A DNA stretch of 64,000 nucleotides from Hamiltosporidium tvaerminnensis (GCA_022605425.2 JAKIMF020000011.1:248001-312000); one strand, 5' to 3'. Counted from the first letter of the stretch, positions 9,675 to 21,806 are shown. Program-made: numbers and translations. The notes: generated from the letters alone by a model not told the origin.

Positions 9675-10941
9675 AATTCAATTCTCTAAACTCATTATCA
9701 AAAGAATTTTTAATTTAATTAATATATTTCCTTTTCAAAAATAGAATTAAACATAAAAATGTTTTCTCTTTCAACCAAAATATATATTTTTGAATTATTT
9801 CGAACATGTTCTTTGTTAAACTAGAATCCTACGAAATATTTTATATAAAATACAACCAACAAAAAATATTTCTCTAAATAAGATATGCACAATTTTAATT
9901 TAATAATCTAAATACCCAAATATTTTAATTCCATATTTGAATCTTAATACAAAAAAATTCTAAAGAACTTTAAAAAATGTTTATTTCTCTAACATACAAT
10001 TTAAAAGAAAAATAAATAACTTTGAATCAATTATACTCACATATCTGAACTGTTTAATACCAATAAAACTGACTAATTAGATTTTTAAATTATTTATTTT
10101 GAAAACATAAAATATTTTTTAATTGTCTGATAATTTTAGTTATTAAAGGTAAGAAATATTATATTACTTATTAATAACGTAGATTAGTAGAATATCAAAA
10201 TTAAATATTGAATAAAATATATTCAAAGAAGAGTAATTTGGTATTTCTAATTCAAGAAAAATCATTTATAAAATAAATATTAAATTTTATTTTTTTAATT
10301 TATACTTTTATAGAAGAATATAATTCGTATAAAATTTAATTTCATAATTTTTCAATACAACATAAATATTTCTAGGATTGTATGATTGTTAATATAAAGT
10401 TATTCTTTGTTGATTTCAAAATGAAAGTTAATGAATATTTTATTGCTCATAAAAGAAGTACGATCAAATGACAAACAAATCAGATTACGTAACAATAAAG
10501 TAAAAGAATAGAAAATGTAATAAAAAAGCAATTTTAAATAATATTATTAAACCCTGATCTTAAAATAATTATTATATTTGCGTAAAGAAAAACATGAAAT
10601 AAAATAAACGCTATATTTTTGTTTTTTAATTCCTGATTTAGATTTTTAAAAATTTTAAAACAAAAAAATCTGATCAAAAAAAATAAAAAATGAGAAAAAA
10701 ATCGTATATTTGTTTTGATTAGAAAATTGAGCGTAACCACAAATTTAATTATAAAATAAAGACAAAATGAAAATCGAAACTTAGATAAGAAGCTTTCTAA
10801 TAAAATTTTAAAGCAATAAATAAGTTCATAAAATAAATTTTACATTTAAATTGCTATATGAGACAGATGAGTAAAATAAGTGAAACAAATAAATTCTTTT
10901 AGAATAAGAAAATTGATAAAAGAAAATTTAAATAATTAATA
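9675..10941. other. AT-rich intergenic DNA between convergent genes
   Basis: Lies between the 3' ends of the secreted-protein gene and the hydroxylase gene. A 68-codon minus frame (10534-10740) is low-complexity and I do not accept it as a gene. Nothing else is seen. Confidence 0.5.
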
Positions 10942-11868
10942 TTAAACTCTGCAATATTCTGCATCATTTGACATTTCATACACACATATATCCAAAGCAA
11001 CTTCTGCACTCTCTCTAACGATATCAGCATCACATTGAAGATACTCCTTAAGGATTTCATAGCACTCGTCTGTACCAATCGCACCAATAGCTTCTGCACA
11101 TTCATGTCTGACCATATCATGTTCATTTTCATCTGCAAGTACTGTCTTTAAATGTGGAATACTCTCTTTCATTCTAAGTTGTCCTAATACAAATGCTACT
11201 TCATGTCTAAACAGTGCAGAAGGATCAATAAAGCCTTTGACCAGTACATCTACATTTTTTTTATTCCTCAAAGAAAACATGGCGCCATATCTAAAGTAAA
11301 TATCGCGGTGGTATAAATATATCGATTCTAAGATATAATCATCGATGATCAACGGATATGCAGGGTCATACGAATCAAATTCAGAAATTTCTATTTTATC
11401 AAATTTAACAAAATCATCAACAGAATATTCATTGATCGAGTTCTCGTTCGTTTCAACTTCAATTTTATTGTTTAGTTGGTGGTGATTTTCTATCTTTCTA
11501 ACAGCTAAATAGCATGTTTCTCTCACAGGAATAGAAGCATCTTCGTAAAAAGATTTTAAAAATTCTATATTTTTTTTATCTAGAAAATTACCAAGCGCCT
11601 CAGCACATTCGTGTCTTACGATTTCATTTTCTTCCGTATTTCTTAGAACATTTTTTAGTGTATCAATACAACTTGGATTTCTCATTTGTCCCAATACATA
11701 CGCCAATTCGTGTTTCAACAAAACAGATTCGTTATGAAATGCAGAAATAATAATCAAAACCGATTCTATTGTATTGATATTACGCAAATAGAACAATGCG
11801 CGCATTTTCTGTGTTATATTATATTTATTTCCGTTTAAAATATCTCTTGCTTTATATACTTCAGACAT
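10942..11868 (-). CDS. deoxyhypusine hydroxylase (HEAT-repeat di-iron enzyme)
   Basis: This 308-residue protein is built of HEAT-like repeats in two halves joined by an acidic linker (about 128-178). All four metal-binding His-Glu pairs of the family are present: H53-E54 (LLKHELAYVLGQM), H86-E87 (VRHECAEALG), H222-E223 (FRHEVAFVLGQL) and H255-E256 (VRHECAEAIG). The family hydroxylates the deoxyhypusine side chain of translation factor eIF-5A to hypusine, using a di-iron centre, in the cytosol. Length is close to the usual value of about 300. It looks intact and active. CCC lies 9 to 7 bases before the ATG (GAGCCCATATTATG), matching the C-run seen near microsporidian starts. Confidence 0.95.
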   Translation of the reverse strand: MSEVYKARDILNGNKYNITQKMRALFYLRNINTIESVLIIISAFHNESVLLKHELAYVLGQMRNPSCIDTLKNVLRNTEENEIVRHECAEALGNFLDKKNIEFLKSFYEDASIPVRETCYLAVRKIENHHQLNNKIEVETNENSINEYSVDDFVKFDKIEISEFDSYDPAYPLIIDDYILESIYLYHRDIYFRYGAMFSLRNKKNVDVLVKGFIDPSALFRHEVAFVLGQLRMKESIPHLKTVLADENEHDMVRHECAEAIGAIGTDECYEILKEYLQCDADIVRESAEVALDICVYEMSNDAEYCRV

Positions 11869-12399
11869 AATATGGGCTCATTTTTTTAAATATATTTAAA
11901 AATGGTAAATTATAAAATTTATATCTTATATATGAATCAATAATAAGAATTTGTGATGAAAATAAAGGAGAAGTAATTAAAAAAAAGATGAAAAAATTAA
12001 TAGTTCATATAATTATATACATTTCTATGCTTAAGACTTTTATTAAGACTTATCGTTTTTTTTTGATAAAATATTATTTTTGTATTATTCGCTCCTTTTT
12101 AAATATATTTTACTATAATAATCGCATATTCAAAAAAAGAGATAAAAATACTAAATACCGTTTTGAAAATGTATGATTATTAATTCATATTTATATATTT
12201 ATTCTTTTCATAGTTTGTAAAGCATAATCATAAAGTAGTAATAAGTAATCAAAGACTCTATAAGCAATAATAAAAAATAAAAATTATATAATTCATTAAA
12301 ATATATGAACTAATTATTAAAGTATCTAATAAATTATTACTATACTATCGAATTAACAATATTCCATGGTTTACAAAATAATTTATATAACATAGACAA
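11869..12399. other. AT-rich intergenic DNA
   Basis: A 62-codon plus frame at 11988-12176 is made of Ile, Lys, Phe and Tyr codons typical of AT-rich noncoding DNA. I do not call it. Confidence 0.5.
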
Positions 12400-13503
12400 G
12401 ACAGATGGTACTTTAGAATTACTTCATTTTTACAAAGCAAATGCAAAAACAATGGTTTAAAACCAGATCGAGAGACCCACTTTAGTAAACTGATATTTTT
12501 TGAGTATTTTATAAGAAAATAAGAGAAAAATTTATCTGAAACATATCACATCTTTTTACAACAAAAGCACATGATATATTGTCTTCACGACTTCCGCAGT
12601 TCTAGGTTTAACATAGAAAGATTTATTGAATTTAATCAGGATCCTTTATGATGCCTACATCGCACTGTTTTATATATAGATGTGTCTAGAACTCATTAAA
12701 TAGAGAGAGGACACGCCATTCTTGTTAATAACTTTGCCTAGTATGTGATATTAGACCAAAAAGCATTTTAGGCTCTTTCATTCAAGCAGTATTTCGTTTA
12801 TTCTGCACTCAACGAACCGTATAGACTTTCGTATAAAGTATTTCGGCGACTTATATTCGGGCCAACAGTACGTTGAAATGCGATACGAACTGATACAACC
12901 TGCTACTTATTCTTCCCGGTTTTATAAGACGTTTTTTTAGTATATCCTAAACGCTAAGTCTAGTAATCCGAGTAGAAAGGTAAACTTTTATGCTTTTACT
13001 TGGCGATGCTTAGCAAGTTCTGCTGCGATCTAGTTACATAAAAAATTACAAAATAGATTTTTAGAAACAGTTTCTTACTTTGTAGATCTTTTCTTTCATA
13101 TACAAATTCCCGTGTAACAATAAAAAGGTAAGGTGTTTTTCATTCTACTAAAAATTGTATTAGTACTTTTACAACAATTTAATTCGATAATCTCGAATGA
13201 ACATGTTCTTAATACGGTTATTTATCCTCTGCATACAAATCGTGTCGCAATGTATAAAATGTATGACTAGTAAAATTTAGATGCAACCTTGGGAGTTATA
13301 AATGGTAAAAATATGACCAATATTGCAATCTGATCAATAAATATAATTTCCCATCAAATAATATGGCGTATAACATAATTATTCAATCATTTTATTATGC
13401 GCTGTATCGTTTTTCTAAGTTTTAACAAAAATGCCTTTTTTGTACTTAAAAAGCGCATCTAATCATCACTGTGATATTTTAATTATAGAGATTAATATTT
13501 TAT
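12400..13503. pseudogene. decayed coding-like region, unidentified
   Basis: This stretch, above all 12540-13060, is visibly richer in G and C than its surroundings and less simple in sequence, as old coding DNA would be. Short open pieces occur on the plus strand, for example about 28 codons near 12787-12870 (including NEPYRLSYKVFRRLIFGPT) and about 50 codons near 12450-12640. All are broken by stops. I cannot name a family. It could be a dead transposon or a lost host-like gene. Confidence 0.35.
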
Positions 13504-13583
13504 CTCAAGAAAAAGACCTGTAAGAGGTATTACTGAGAGAGGTTAAAGCTTGTGCGGAGCTGTATTGCCGAAGATCAATGAAT
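13504..13583 (+). mobile_element. relic of the GC-rich short insertion found in the tandem units
   Basis: Read on the plus strand, this segment aligns with the reverse complement of the 3' part of the GC-rich blocks at 31099-31332, 43971-44205 and 56834-57068. Shared landmarks are AAGACC(T/A)GT, GTATT.CTGAG.GAGG and GAT.AATGAAT. I estimate about 70% identity by eye. It shows that the block is a dispersed repeat and not only part of the tandem unit. Confidence 0.6.
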
Positions 13584-15839
13584 AGTTTATGCAGTAATTC
13601 CCATGATTTTATCTAAATTGAATGAAATCTCTGGATTTATGTTGAACTAAAGCTATAAAATTAACTGATATGTTTCCTAAAATTATAAGAATATTTGTTG
13701 AGTATTATTAAATTGATTCAATTTCTAATGTTTTGAAGATTGAAAATAGAAATTAACAAACGAAATTTAAAACGTAGCAGCAAATATACTTAAAATACCA
13801 CAAACAGGAAGTAAATCCTTAGAAAAATAGATATAGCCTGTGCCTCTTAAGTTTATGATAGTAATAATAATATAACGGTAGTTTTAGCAGACAAACCTTA
13901 TCATTTAGAAAAAAAAATCTGAAACCAGAGAAAATAAAGCTTAATGGATACAAAATAACACGCATTCAAGGTTCATACGAAATTAATTTGAATTCAAATA
14001 TATGATAACAAAAATTCTTCTATTTTTTTAGCAGCTTTATCATATAAAACATACAACTAGAATTAGATAATAAAGCCAATTCATAACTGTGGCTTTGAAT
14101 AAAACATAAATTTTTTAGGGTTAAAACATTTTAAAGCATATTTGAATGCTTTACATCTAGTTTTAAATAACTAGAGGCATAAACTTAAGATACCGAATCG
14201 TTAAATTTAGAAATATTTTGCTTCATCGGGATTAAACAGATTATTTGAACCAATCCTCGATGGCTAAGACAATAGAAGTACACATATATTCGTTAATATT
14301 TCGAGATGTTTTTTTTTATAATTAGAGATTCGTATCCGGTATATAAAATAACTTTAAAATTACATAAAAAATGAAGAATAATCAATATAAATAACAAAAG
14401 TAAACATTAAGAGATATTTAAAATCCAGTATAATTCATCTCAAGTCACACAGAAGAAGGTTTTAAAATATTTTTTAAAAATGAACTATTCATATTTGAAT
14501 ATTTAGTCTTTTATAGATTCATTACAAGACTATTTCTAGAAATGAAGTAAAAAGAAAAGGCCAAATAATTTACTTTTTATATGAAATACGGCAAAATTGT
14601 CAATTTAGTTTTTTGAACAATGAGGATTTTATAGAAAAGTCTTACGTTTTGTATATGTTTATAGATTTCTAATCTAAAAAAATAAAATACAAAAATTTGA
14701 AGATTAAACTTATCATTCCTTTATCTTTAAGATAAATTGCAATTTAACTTTTAGATCAGAATGTACATCGAAATAAAAATATATTTTATAAAGATTAATT
14801 TCATTATTTACGATCATAATTACAACATTTATTTAGAAAAATTTCAAATTTTTACTATATAATTTAAAAATTTGATCTATAATAAGAATATTGTGAAAAA
14901 AAATTGTTTCGCTTTCCTACATATATATTGGAGTCATTGTGTCATTGAATAGTAGAGATAAAGAAATTGGGTATAAATTTTTGAATTGGCATTAATACAA
15001 AGAAAATTATGAAATAATTGTTCTATCCTTTATAAAAAAATTTGTAGTAAAATTAATTAATCGTTTAAATTTAAGCCGCTAAAAATCTTAATAAAATAAT
15101 TGGATTCTGAGCAGTATTTTATAGCCACGAGAATCGTAGGAAAGTAATTTCTTTATTCTCTATATTCCCACTAAATATTTAGTTTAAACGTGTAAGAGTG
15201 ACATTTTTTTGTATATGAATAGTTGTTCTAAGCTATTCATTTGTCTAGTAAAATTTCTTTTCATTTTAGAAACATCTCATTGAACAGAAATGGTAAATAT
15301 GAAATTAATTTTTTATATTTTTTTAAAAACGTATATATAAGGTAAATAAACTCGTCATATGTTTTTAAAAAATATTACTATAATTTTTTCTACTAAGATT
15401 TTTGTTTTTAAAAACGAAATATTAAAATTATATTTTTAAGTATTTTTATCATAGAAAAGGTTTTATAAAAAAACCAATACGCATTATATTTTAATAATTT
15501 AAATCTGTTTTATTGAATAAAGTTAAACATACAAATTCGCAAAAAAAACAGAGGTATAGTGTATATTCTTTTTTATTAACAACCTCTACCATATTTTTTA
15601 TGTTGATTTTAAAGCAAAGATTTATTTGTGATATTTTAAGTAAAATTTCTTCTTGAATATAAAATTCAAACCGAATTTATAATTTTTAAACAAAGGTGTT
15701 ACTATCATGGCTTTTATTGGTATAAATTTTTATAAATTTACTTAGTCGGCTAATTTATTTTTTTCTTTAATTTTTAGAAAAAAAAAATCGAATTACTGAT
15801 CTTAACTAAAAATAGACAAATTATTGGTCAGTTACTATA
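13584..15839. other. long AT-rich gene-poor region
   Basis: No open frame of useful size on either strand and no repeat family that I recognise. Confidence 0.5.
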
Positions 15840-16015
15840 GTAAGTTAATTCGATTTATAAAAACTATTTGAATAGATTTAAATTGAAAATATCTCTGGAT
15901 TGATGGGTATCTGTTTGATGTGATTTATATAATTCAGTGATTTAAAATATACAGAATTGTCACAAAAAAATGATTTTTTATAAAGTTGTTAAAAAAATAT
16001 CATAAAAAGTTTTAA

Positions 16016-16156
16016 TATCATTTTATTTCAGATGAAAAATACCTTTATGAATTAATAGCTCAACAAGAAACAAGATTATTCCCAATGCTCCAAGATATGG
16101 TTTCTTCTAGATTCAAGCATATTGTGAAAATCACCAAAGAAATATGCAAAGATTAA
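16016..16156 (+). other. possible 3' exon or gene remnant, 40-odd codons
   Basis: From 16016 the plus strand is open to a TAA at 16154-16156. It reads in part DEKYLYELIAQQETRLFP, with varied, protein-like composition unlike the AT noise around it. A pyrimidine-rich TTTTATTTCAG ends at 16031. A perfect GTAAGT lies at 15840-15845, so a 192-base intron is conceivable. The stop is only 5 bases from the stop of the minus-strand gene at 16162, as in compact convergent gene pairs. No upstream exon could be confirmed. The product is unknown. Confidence 0.25.
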
Positions 16157-16161
16157 ATGAG

Positions 16162-16455
16162 TTAAAGCAGTCCAAAACATATAATACCAGCTGAATAGAA
16201 CCAATAACTTTCCAGTAGTGCATTATATAATAGGCAACAAAAAAAAATAAATGCTATAAAACACACAAATGTAATAAATATTTCTATTTTGGCATTCCAA
16301 GACTTTCTTTTTCTCTCTATCATTTGATCATGTACTTTGATTACTATTTTTTCCCCTTGAATTTTAGGTGGTTTATATTTTCCTCGCGCGATGATACCAT
16401 TACTTATAATTAGAGCCATAGGATTATTATTTTTTTTTGCAATTAAATTTATCAT
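16162..16455 (-). CDS. small membrane protein, 97 residues, unidentified
   Basis: Residues 1-50 are polar and basic (a Lys-rich region with KYKPPKIQGEK at about 27-37). Residues 56-77 and 83-97 are strongly hydrophobic (IEIFITFVCFIAFIFFCCLL, and WFYSAGIICFGLL at the very end), so the protein has two membrane helices or one hairpin at its C-terminus. The charged N-terminus followed by a C-terminal membrane anchor recalls small ER membrane proteins, but I recognise no family. Composition differs from surrounding noise, which supports a real gene. Confidence 0.5.
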   Translation of the reverse strand: MINLIAKKNNNPMALIISNGIIARGKYKPPKIQGEKIVIKVHDQMIERKRKSWNAKIEIFITFVCFIAFIFFCCLLYNALLESYWFYSAGIICFGLL

Positions 16456-16803
16456 AATTTGTCATTATTAAAATAGGAAATATATAATTTAATTTATCAA
16501 ATATGCGCTAATTAAAGTGCAAAAAAATTTTCATGCATTTTCTAATAACAAACCCCAAAATATTTCTTTGTAAAATAAATTTTTCACTTAAATACCTATT
16601 GACCATTTGGTTGTATTCAAATTTTATTACGAACAAATTATTGCTATATTTGCACAGTTTTCTGCATTTTACAAGAAATAATTACTAATTATAACTGCAA
16701 ATGAAAGGCACAATAATTATTTTAAATAAAGTTTGCATGCAAAGAAAATTTTCTAGACAATTTCCTTTAAAAAAAAATAAATTCTAAATAGTAAATGCCA
16801 AGT
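16456..16803. other. AT-rich intergenic DNA
   Basis: Nothing recognised. It ends at the target-site repeat of the LINE. Confidence 0.5.
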
Positions 16804-16817
16804 CATTTCTACAAACA
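16804..16817. repeat. target-site duplication, 3' side of LINE
   Basis: CATTTCTACAAACA, identical over 14 bases to 20623-20636 on the other side of the LINE. Confidence 0.85.
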
Positions 16818-19800
16818 GCTTTTGGTTTATTTAATAAAATTCTGAGTTAAAATATTTTTACCATTTTTATATGTTTTCTTTTACCTCTTTAACCACTATT
16901 GTCTCTTCTTCCAAATCCGACTCTTTATTTATGTTATTGGTCGGTTCCTCCAAAGTGGTTCCTCCTTGTGAAATAAGGGGTGTATTATTTTTTGGTTTTA
17001 AAATTTTAACACCATCTTCCTCTCTTTTCGCTTCTTTTAAAGGGGGTATTGGTTCCTCATGCATCTCTGATCTCATAATAACACACATTGACGCTCTCTC
17101 CCAGCTCTCTTCGGCATTTAGTCCTGACTCAAGTCCTCTTCGTCGATCAAAGGAAATTGTTTGTGCTGTTTTCTTAAGTACTATAGACTGAATGTATGCC
17201 TCTACATTCATGGGTATTTCTAGTCTTTTAAGATGAGATTTATGGTATTTTGTCACAATACCGTCCCAGGTCATCACATAAGGGATTATCTCAACACTAC
17301 ACTTATAAATAAGACTTAACTAATTAGCTAGCAGGTCATACTTCCTGAGGTTTTTAAGTTTCATACACCCGAAGTGAATCTCGGGAAGAGTTCATACTTC
17401 AATAAGTGTTATCTTATTCTTCTTCGTATCTAAAACAAACATGTCCGTCTGTTTTCCGAATTTTAACATCAGTTTTTATTCTGGTGTCAAATCTTAGCTC
17501 TGGATACTCATTATCAAGAATTTCTTGAACTGAGTAACTCCTAATTCGTTTTGAAGACTTAAACTACTATCTATTTAGAAGAAGTAAGTATAGGCATTTA
17601 ACCACTTCATGATGCCGTCTCGTGTAGTCATAGCCTAGCATTTTTTCACATCTAGTTGCTAGATGATCTACAGTCTTACCAGACTTCCCGCAATGTTGAC
17701 ACACACCATCTGCTCCCCAGAATAAATTTCTATCCTGGATATAGCAGAACACAGCTTCATTTCGTGGCCTAATATTTCCTCTCTTTAACCATCTTGAAGA
17801 TTCACTAACACTCACAAGCTCATTTTTTCTTGCATTATATAACTTTGAATGTGTTTTCGTTTTTCTATTTCGTTATATAGTTTTGCAAGTTGAGCTTCTT
17901 CAAAACTTTTCTTTGTGACTTCGTCTACTAACCTTTACTTTACTTTTAAGAAGCCTTTTATTAGTGCAAGATGGGTTTTAATATTATTCTCCACCTTGAG
18001 GATTGCAGCTCGTCTAGTTGATATTTCTTTACTTTTTTCCAGACAATCCAAGAGTTGCAGAAGCATATCTTCGCTTCGCAACTCAGCACTATGTAGGCCT
18101 CTTCCAAGTTCTGTTCTAGGAAGGTATAAACGCTCTTTACATCCTGGGCGATAATGTATTTTATTCTTCACCAACACCGCACGCACTGCATCATCTAACT
18201 TAGATAAGTCAGCCGGTTCAAGTCGAAGTACTCCTATGTGAAGGTTGATTAACGATATCGCATGTTGATTGATTGCATTAAATAATTTTTTTGCGTTTAA
18301 TCTAGTGTTACAAAGTCTTTCAACTCTTGATATAAGTTTGCTCTGTACTTCTTCAAATGAGCTACGTGTTGGATTCCTCTGCTATCTTCTATTATTCCTA
18401 AATATTTGTAAACACCAACACCTTCTAGAAGAGTAGCAGTATCTTCACAACACGTATCATTTGCGGCTGACTTCTCTTTGTTAATCTCTAAGCCAATCAC
18501 TTCTAAAAATTCGTTTGCCTCGCCTGTCATAGCACTCAATGTGGAGCTGTCTTTTGCAAGGAGCTCAAGATCATCAATAAACAAGAGATGATTAGTAGAA
18601 TAGAATGTTGCATCTATTCGTACTGTCACTTTTGTGTATTTTTCATTAAGCTTTCGGCTTAATAGATCTATACACAACACAAATAAAATTGGTGAAAAAT
18701 ATCTCCTGCAGAATCCCTCTCTCAATTTCTTGCTCATGATTTTTTCAGGCCCTACTGATATATCAATTTTCCATTTTGATATAATTACCTTAATAAATTT
18801 CAGGATCCAATCAGGTAAATTAAGGTTTAAAATGCATTGAGTTAAATAAGCATGGTCTATTGAATCATAAGCTTTTTTAAATTAATCCATGTTGTCTTAA
18901 GATTATTTCCATACTCTTTATTTAAGGTAATATTCAGTAGAGCCTGCTCTTTCGCTCCCTGCACACCTCTTACCGCCCCTAATTGGTTCTCTGCAAGCAA
19001 CCCTCGCCTTTCCACTTCAAGTTGAACGACTTTCGTTACACACTTTGTCGTTAACTTATAGAGGTTGGGCATACAAGTGATTGGCCTGTAGTCAGAGCCT
19101 CTTCGTGGAATTCCTTTCGGTATCAAATACGTAAGCCCGCAGTAAAACCAATCAGCTTGATGTGTTCTTTCTAAACATATAACTTTCACAATATCATAAA
19201 TATATTTGTGAAGAGTTGTAAGTTTCTTAATGAAAAATTGTAAATACCATCAATTCCAGCAGCTTTCCAGTTGGGAAGCCAATTAATGATATTTACAAAT
19301 TCATCAAGTGAAGGAAACGTAGTCGGATGATTATCTGATACAAATGGAATCAAATAATCATCATCTGTGACTGTGTCATCATTTTTGTTCCACACTGTAG
19401 ACCAAAAACTCCCAATTTCATCACGACTAACCACATGCTCGGATTCCACACGCTCAGATAACCCACGATAAAATCGACCTCGGAAAAGCTCAAACATACG
19501 ATTCTCTTTTCGGAATTGCTTCCTACTTTCATGCATCGTAATTTTTTTCTCGTACACATTCAAAGACTCATTCTTCTTAACTAAAGCCTCGGAAATAGCA
19601 GTTAGACTGCTCAAGTTTAAATTAAACTCTCGCATGATTTTCCTAAGGCTCTTCGTTTCCGAAGTGGAGAGCTTTTCCTGCTTACAAGCCTTCTCGAGAA
19701 GATCTTTGGAAAGTACTGGCTTAGAAATTTTACTTTCTATGTTTTCCTTCCAAGCGGATCTAGGCTTCTCTTTACGTGTTGCCTCGTCATAGCATATCTG

Positions 19801-20622
19801 CGTAGCTTGCATGATATACGCGGCTTCCGTAATTGACTCAGGTACATGAGCTCCTGCATAATCACCGACTATTCGATTAATGAGATCCAGAACTTTACTA
19901 TCAACCAATTCATTTGGATGTTTTCTAGTTCGGACCACCACTTTTCCAATTTCGTTCTCCGAGATTTCTTTGATTTTACTCAAGAATATATCTCTCAGGT
20001 TTATGTACTCCGTAGTGTCGGTCAGGGTGCATGTATCAGCGAGACAAGTGGCGATTCTACGTCGCTCTCCATTCTCTTCTGATTTTACTTCCTTTCATCT
20101 CACTTTGTGCCAATTTTTTTAACACTTCGAGAGTTTCAGTGCAGCCGAATTTCTCATTATAGTACCTGTGAAGCTCTGTCCAGCCATTTCTTGGCATTCT
20201 TTCAAACCTTGTCTGTACTGCAAAAAAACAATTCGAGGCCATTCCTTCGGGTCGGTTGTTACGGATCGAATATCGTCCGCAATGCCATTAGCCTGTTACC
20301 TTCCGGAATAGCCAGAGTACAGGGGCTTGTCATGTCGTACGATGGATCGCACGCAGAGACTTCAACCGAAGAGGGAACTGGTGCATTAGGCGAAGGTAAG
20401 GTGTCAAGCCCACTATTTTGCATTTTACTGCATGTTTGGCTTGGTGGTGGAGGTGTTATTGTTGTGTAGAAGGAGGAAGGTAGGGAAATCGCCGGCGGGT
20501 GTAGCTTACATTTTTGTACCTCACTATCACTCTTCTTCACCTCATCAGCGTCGTTTGCAGCCTTTATTTTGGTATTTTTCGATATTTCGCTGCTAACATT
20601 TTTCTTTCTACCCATTTTTTTC
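16818..20622 (-). mobile_element. full-length LINE with restriction-like endonuclease, inactivated
   Basis: The element is about 3.8 kb on the minus strand between perfect 14-bp direct repeats. The single ORF starts at 20615 (MGRKKNVSS...), leaving a leader of about 7 bases. It is then broken by many frameshifts and stops. Pieces in order are: the N-terminus (20615-20259, no zinc finger seen); a pre-RT region (19983-19186); RT with GIDGI at about 19240 and YLIPKG...YRPIT near 19100; an FIDDL active site near 18575; YLGI near 18400; thumb; a CX2CX8HX4C knuckle near 17690; and the endonuclease. In the endonuclease, P-D has become T-D and a stop follows LIEV. It ends with the acidic tail at 16867. 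It belongs to the same subfamily as the plus-strand copy at 2-1639. Eight bases (CCAAAAGC) lie between the shared 3' end and the target repeat. Confidence 0.92.
16867..20615 (-). pseudogene. LINE polyprotein pseudogene
   Basis: The broken reading frame of the element above, from its ATG at 20615 to the end of its acidic tail. One frameshift falls between RT motifs GIDGI and YLIPKG (near 19190). Another falls just before the K-A-Y-D-S-I-D-H motif near 18870, which is still legible out of frame. It cannot make a full protein. Confidence 0.92.
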
Positions 20623-20636
20623 CATTTCTACAAACA
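20623..20636. repeat. target-site duplication, 5' side of LINE
   Basis: CATTTCTACAAACA, the exact partner of 16804-16817. Confidence 0.85.
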
Positions 20637-20795
20637 TTAATGTTTTATTTTATTACCTTTTGCTCTTTAAGAGCGATTTTAAATAAATTATAATCAAAAA
20701 CAAATGATGCCTTTATAAGTCTTTATACAGAATTTATTATATATTGTTTACTTGTATTTTACTTAACTTTAATATTTTTTGTGTATTTAAATGTA

Positions 20796-21806
20796 GAATT
20801 GGGACCAGAGACACCTTTATGGACTAAATTCGCATTAAAAACAAAAATTTGAAAAAATTACACCTAAATTTATAGTTATAACTTTACAATTCCAATTTAC
20901 TAACATCTTCTACCACTCCCCTATAAATTAAATTAAAAAATAATGATAAATTTAAACAATGGATATTTTAAACAGCTTTATTAAGAGCTAAACAATCTTG
21001 AAATATCATCTAATAATTAATTTTCTCCCTTTTTCCAACAGCAAATACTAAAGGTAACAAAATTTTGTTTTAAGTTCGCCATCGATTTAAGATAAACTTT
21101 ATAAGTGGGAACCAATTCTTCTCAATCTTGTTGGTAGGAACACCAGAAGATTTGATAGAATCAATCGCACGAGTGATTTACTGTTTGCTGATCAAAATAT
21201 TTTTCCAAATCACTATAACCTTCTCAACAGTCTAAATAGATTATACAACCGGGCTTCATAAGTTGTAATATTATAGCGGTAATTGTTTCTTTAGTTATAT
21301 CAAAGATAGGTAGACACATTATTTTCCGAGCAAATGTTCTTTCCCCTAACACTATTGTACTTTTGTTTACCAAATCATAATTCGCGAATTTGCTCAGAAA
21401 ATTTCATTGCCTCAAATATATTCCTGCGTTACAGTCAAATTACTTTTGTTTTATCATTCATTTTTTTAACTAATGTCTTTAATCTTCTGTTTATAATATC
21501 TCGAGCAGAAGATATTGTTCTCATTTGTGTGTTTGCAAGGAAACCAGAAGCTGTTTTTCGACGATTTTAAGATTTTTTTTATAGTTGTCGAGCAAAGTAC
21601 CTTTAAGACCAGAAACTTTCTTTTTACATGAAGTCCATGTATAAATTAAAAATAATGATGATTATGAATAGAGAATTATTCAAGAAATACAAGTGCTGCA
21701 TTTTTGGGCCAAAAAAAGTTAATATATGGCACTTAAGCCAATCACTAATATATCGAAACTAAAACTCATGTAAAATTAAATTTTTTGAATTTTTGTTTTT
21801 AAAAAA
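20796..21806 (-). pseudogene. Merlin-like (ISXO2/IS1016-type) transposase relic, unit 1
   Basis: On the minus strand, across frameshifts, I read Merlin-family landmarks in order. First is a W-T-x-C ... KGTL segment near 21600, then ERTFARK near 21325. MKPGCIIYLDC...EGYSDLEKYF follows at about 21200-21262 (the D of the DDE core in a PG..I..DC context), with VNHS near 21180. Last is the GVPTNKIE..WFPLIKF segment near 21090-21140 (the E of the core). Merlin elements cut and paste DNA and are common in microsporidia. This copy has many stops and cannot be active. Its left end starts AATTGGGACCAGAGACACC. Confidence 0.72.

Noticed and set aside
11988-12176. 62-codon plus frame
   Set aside because: Only AT-rich codons (Ile, Lys, Phe, Tyr); no motif, leader signal or second copy.
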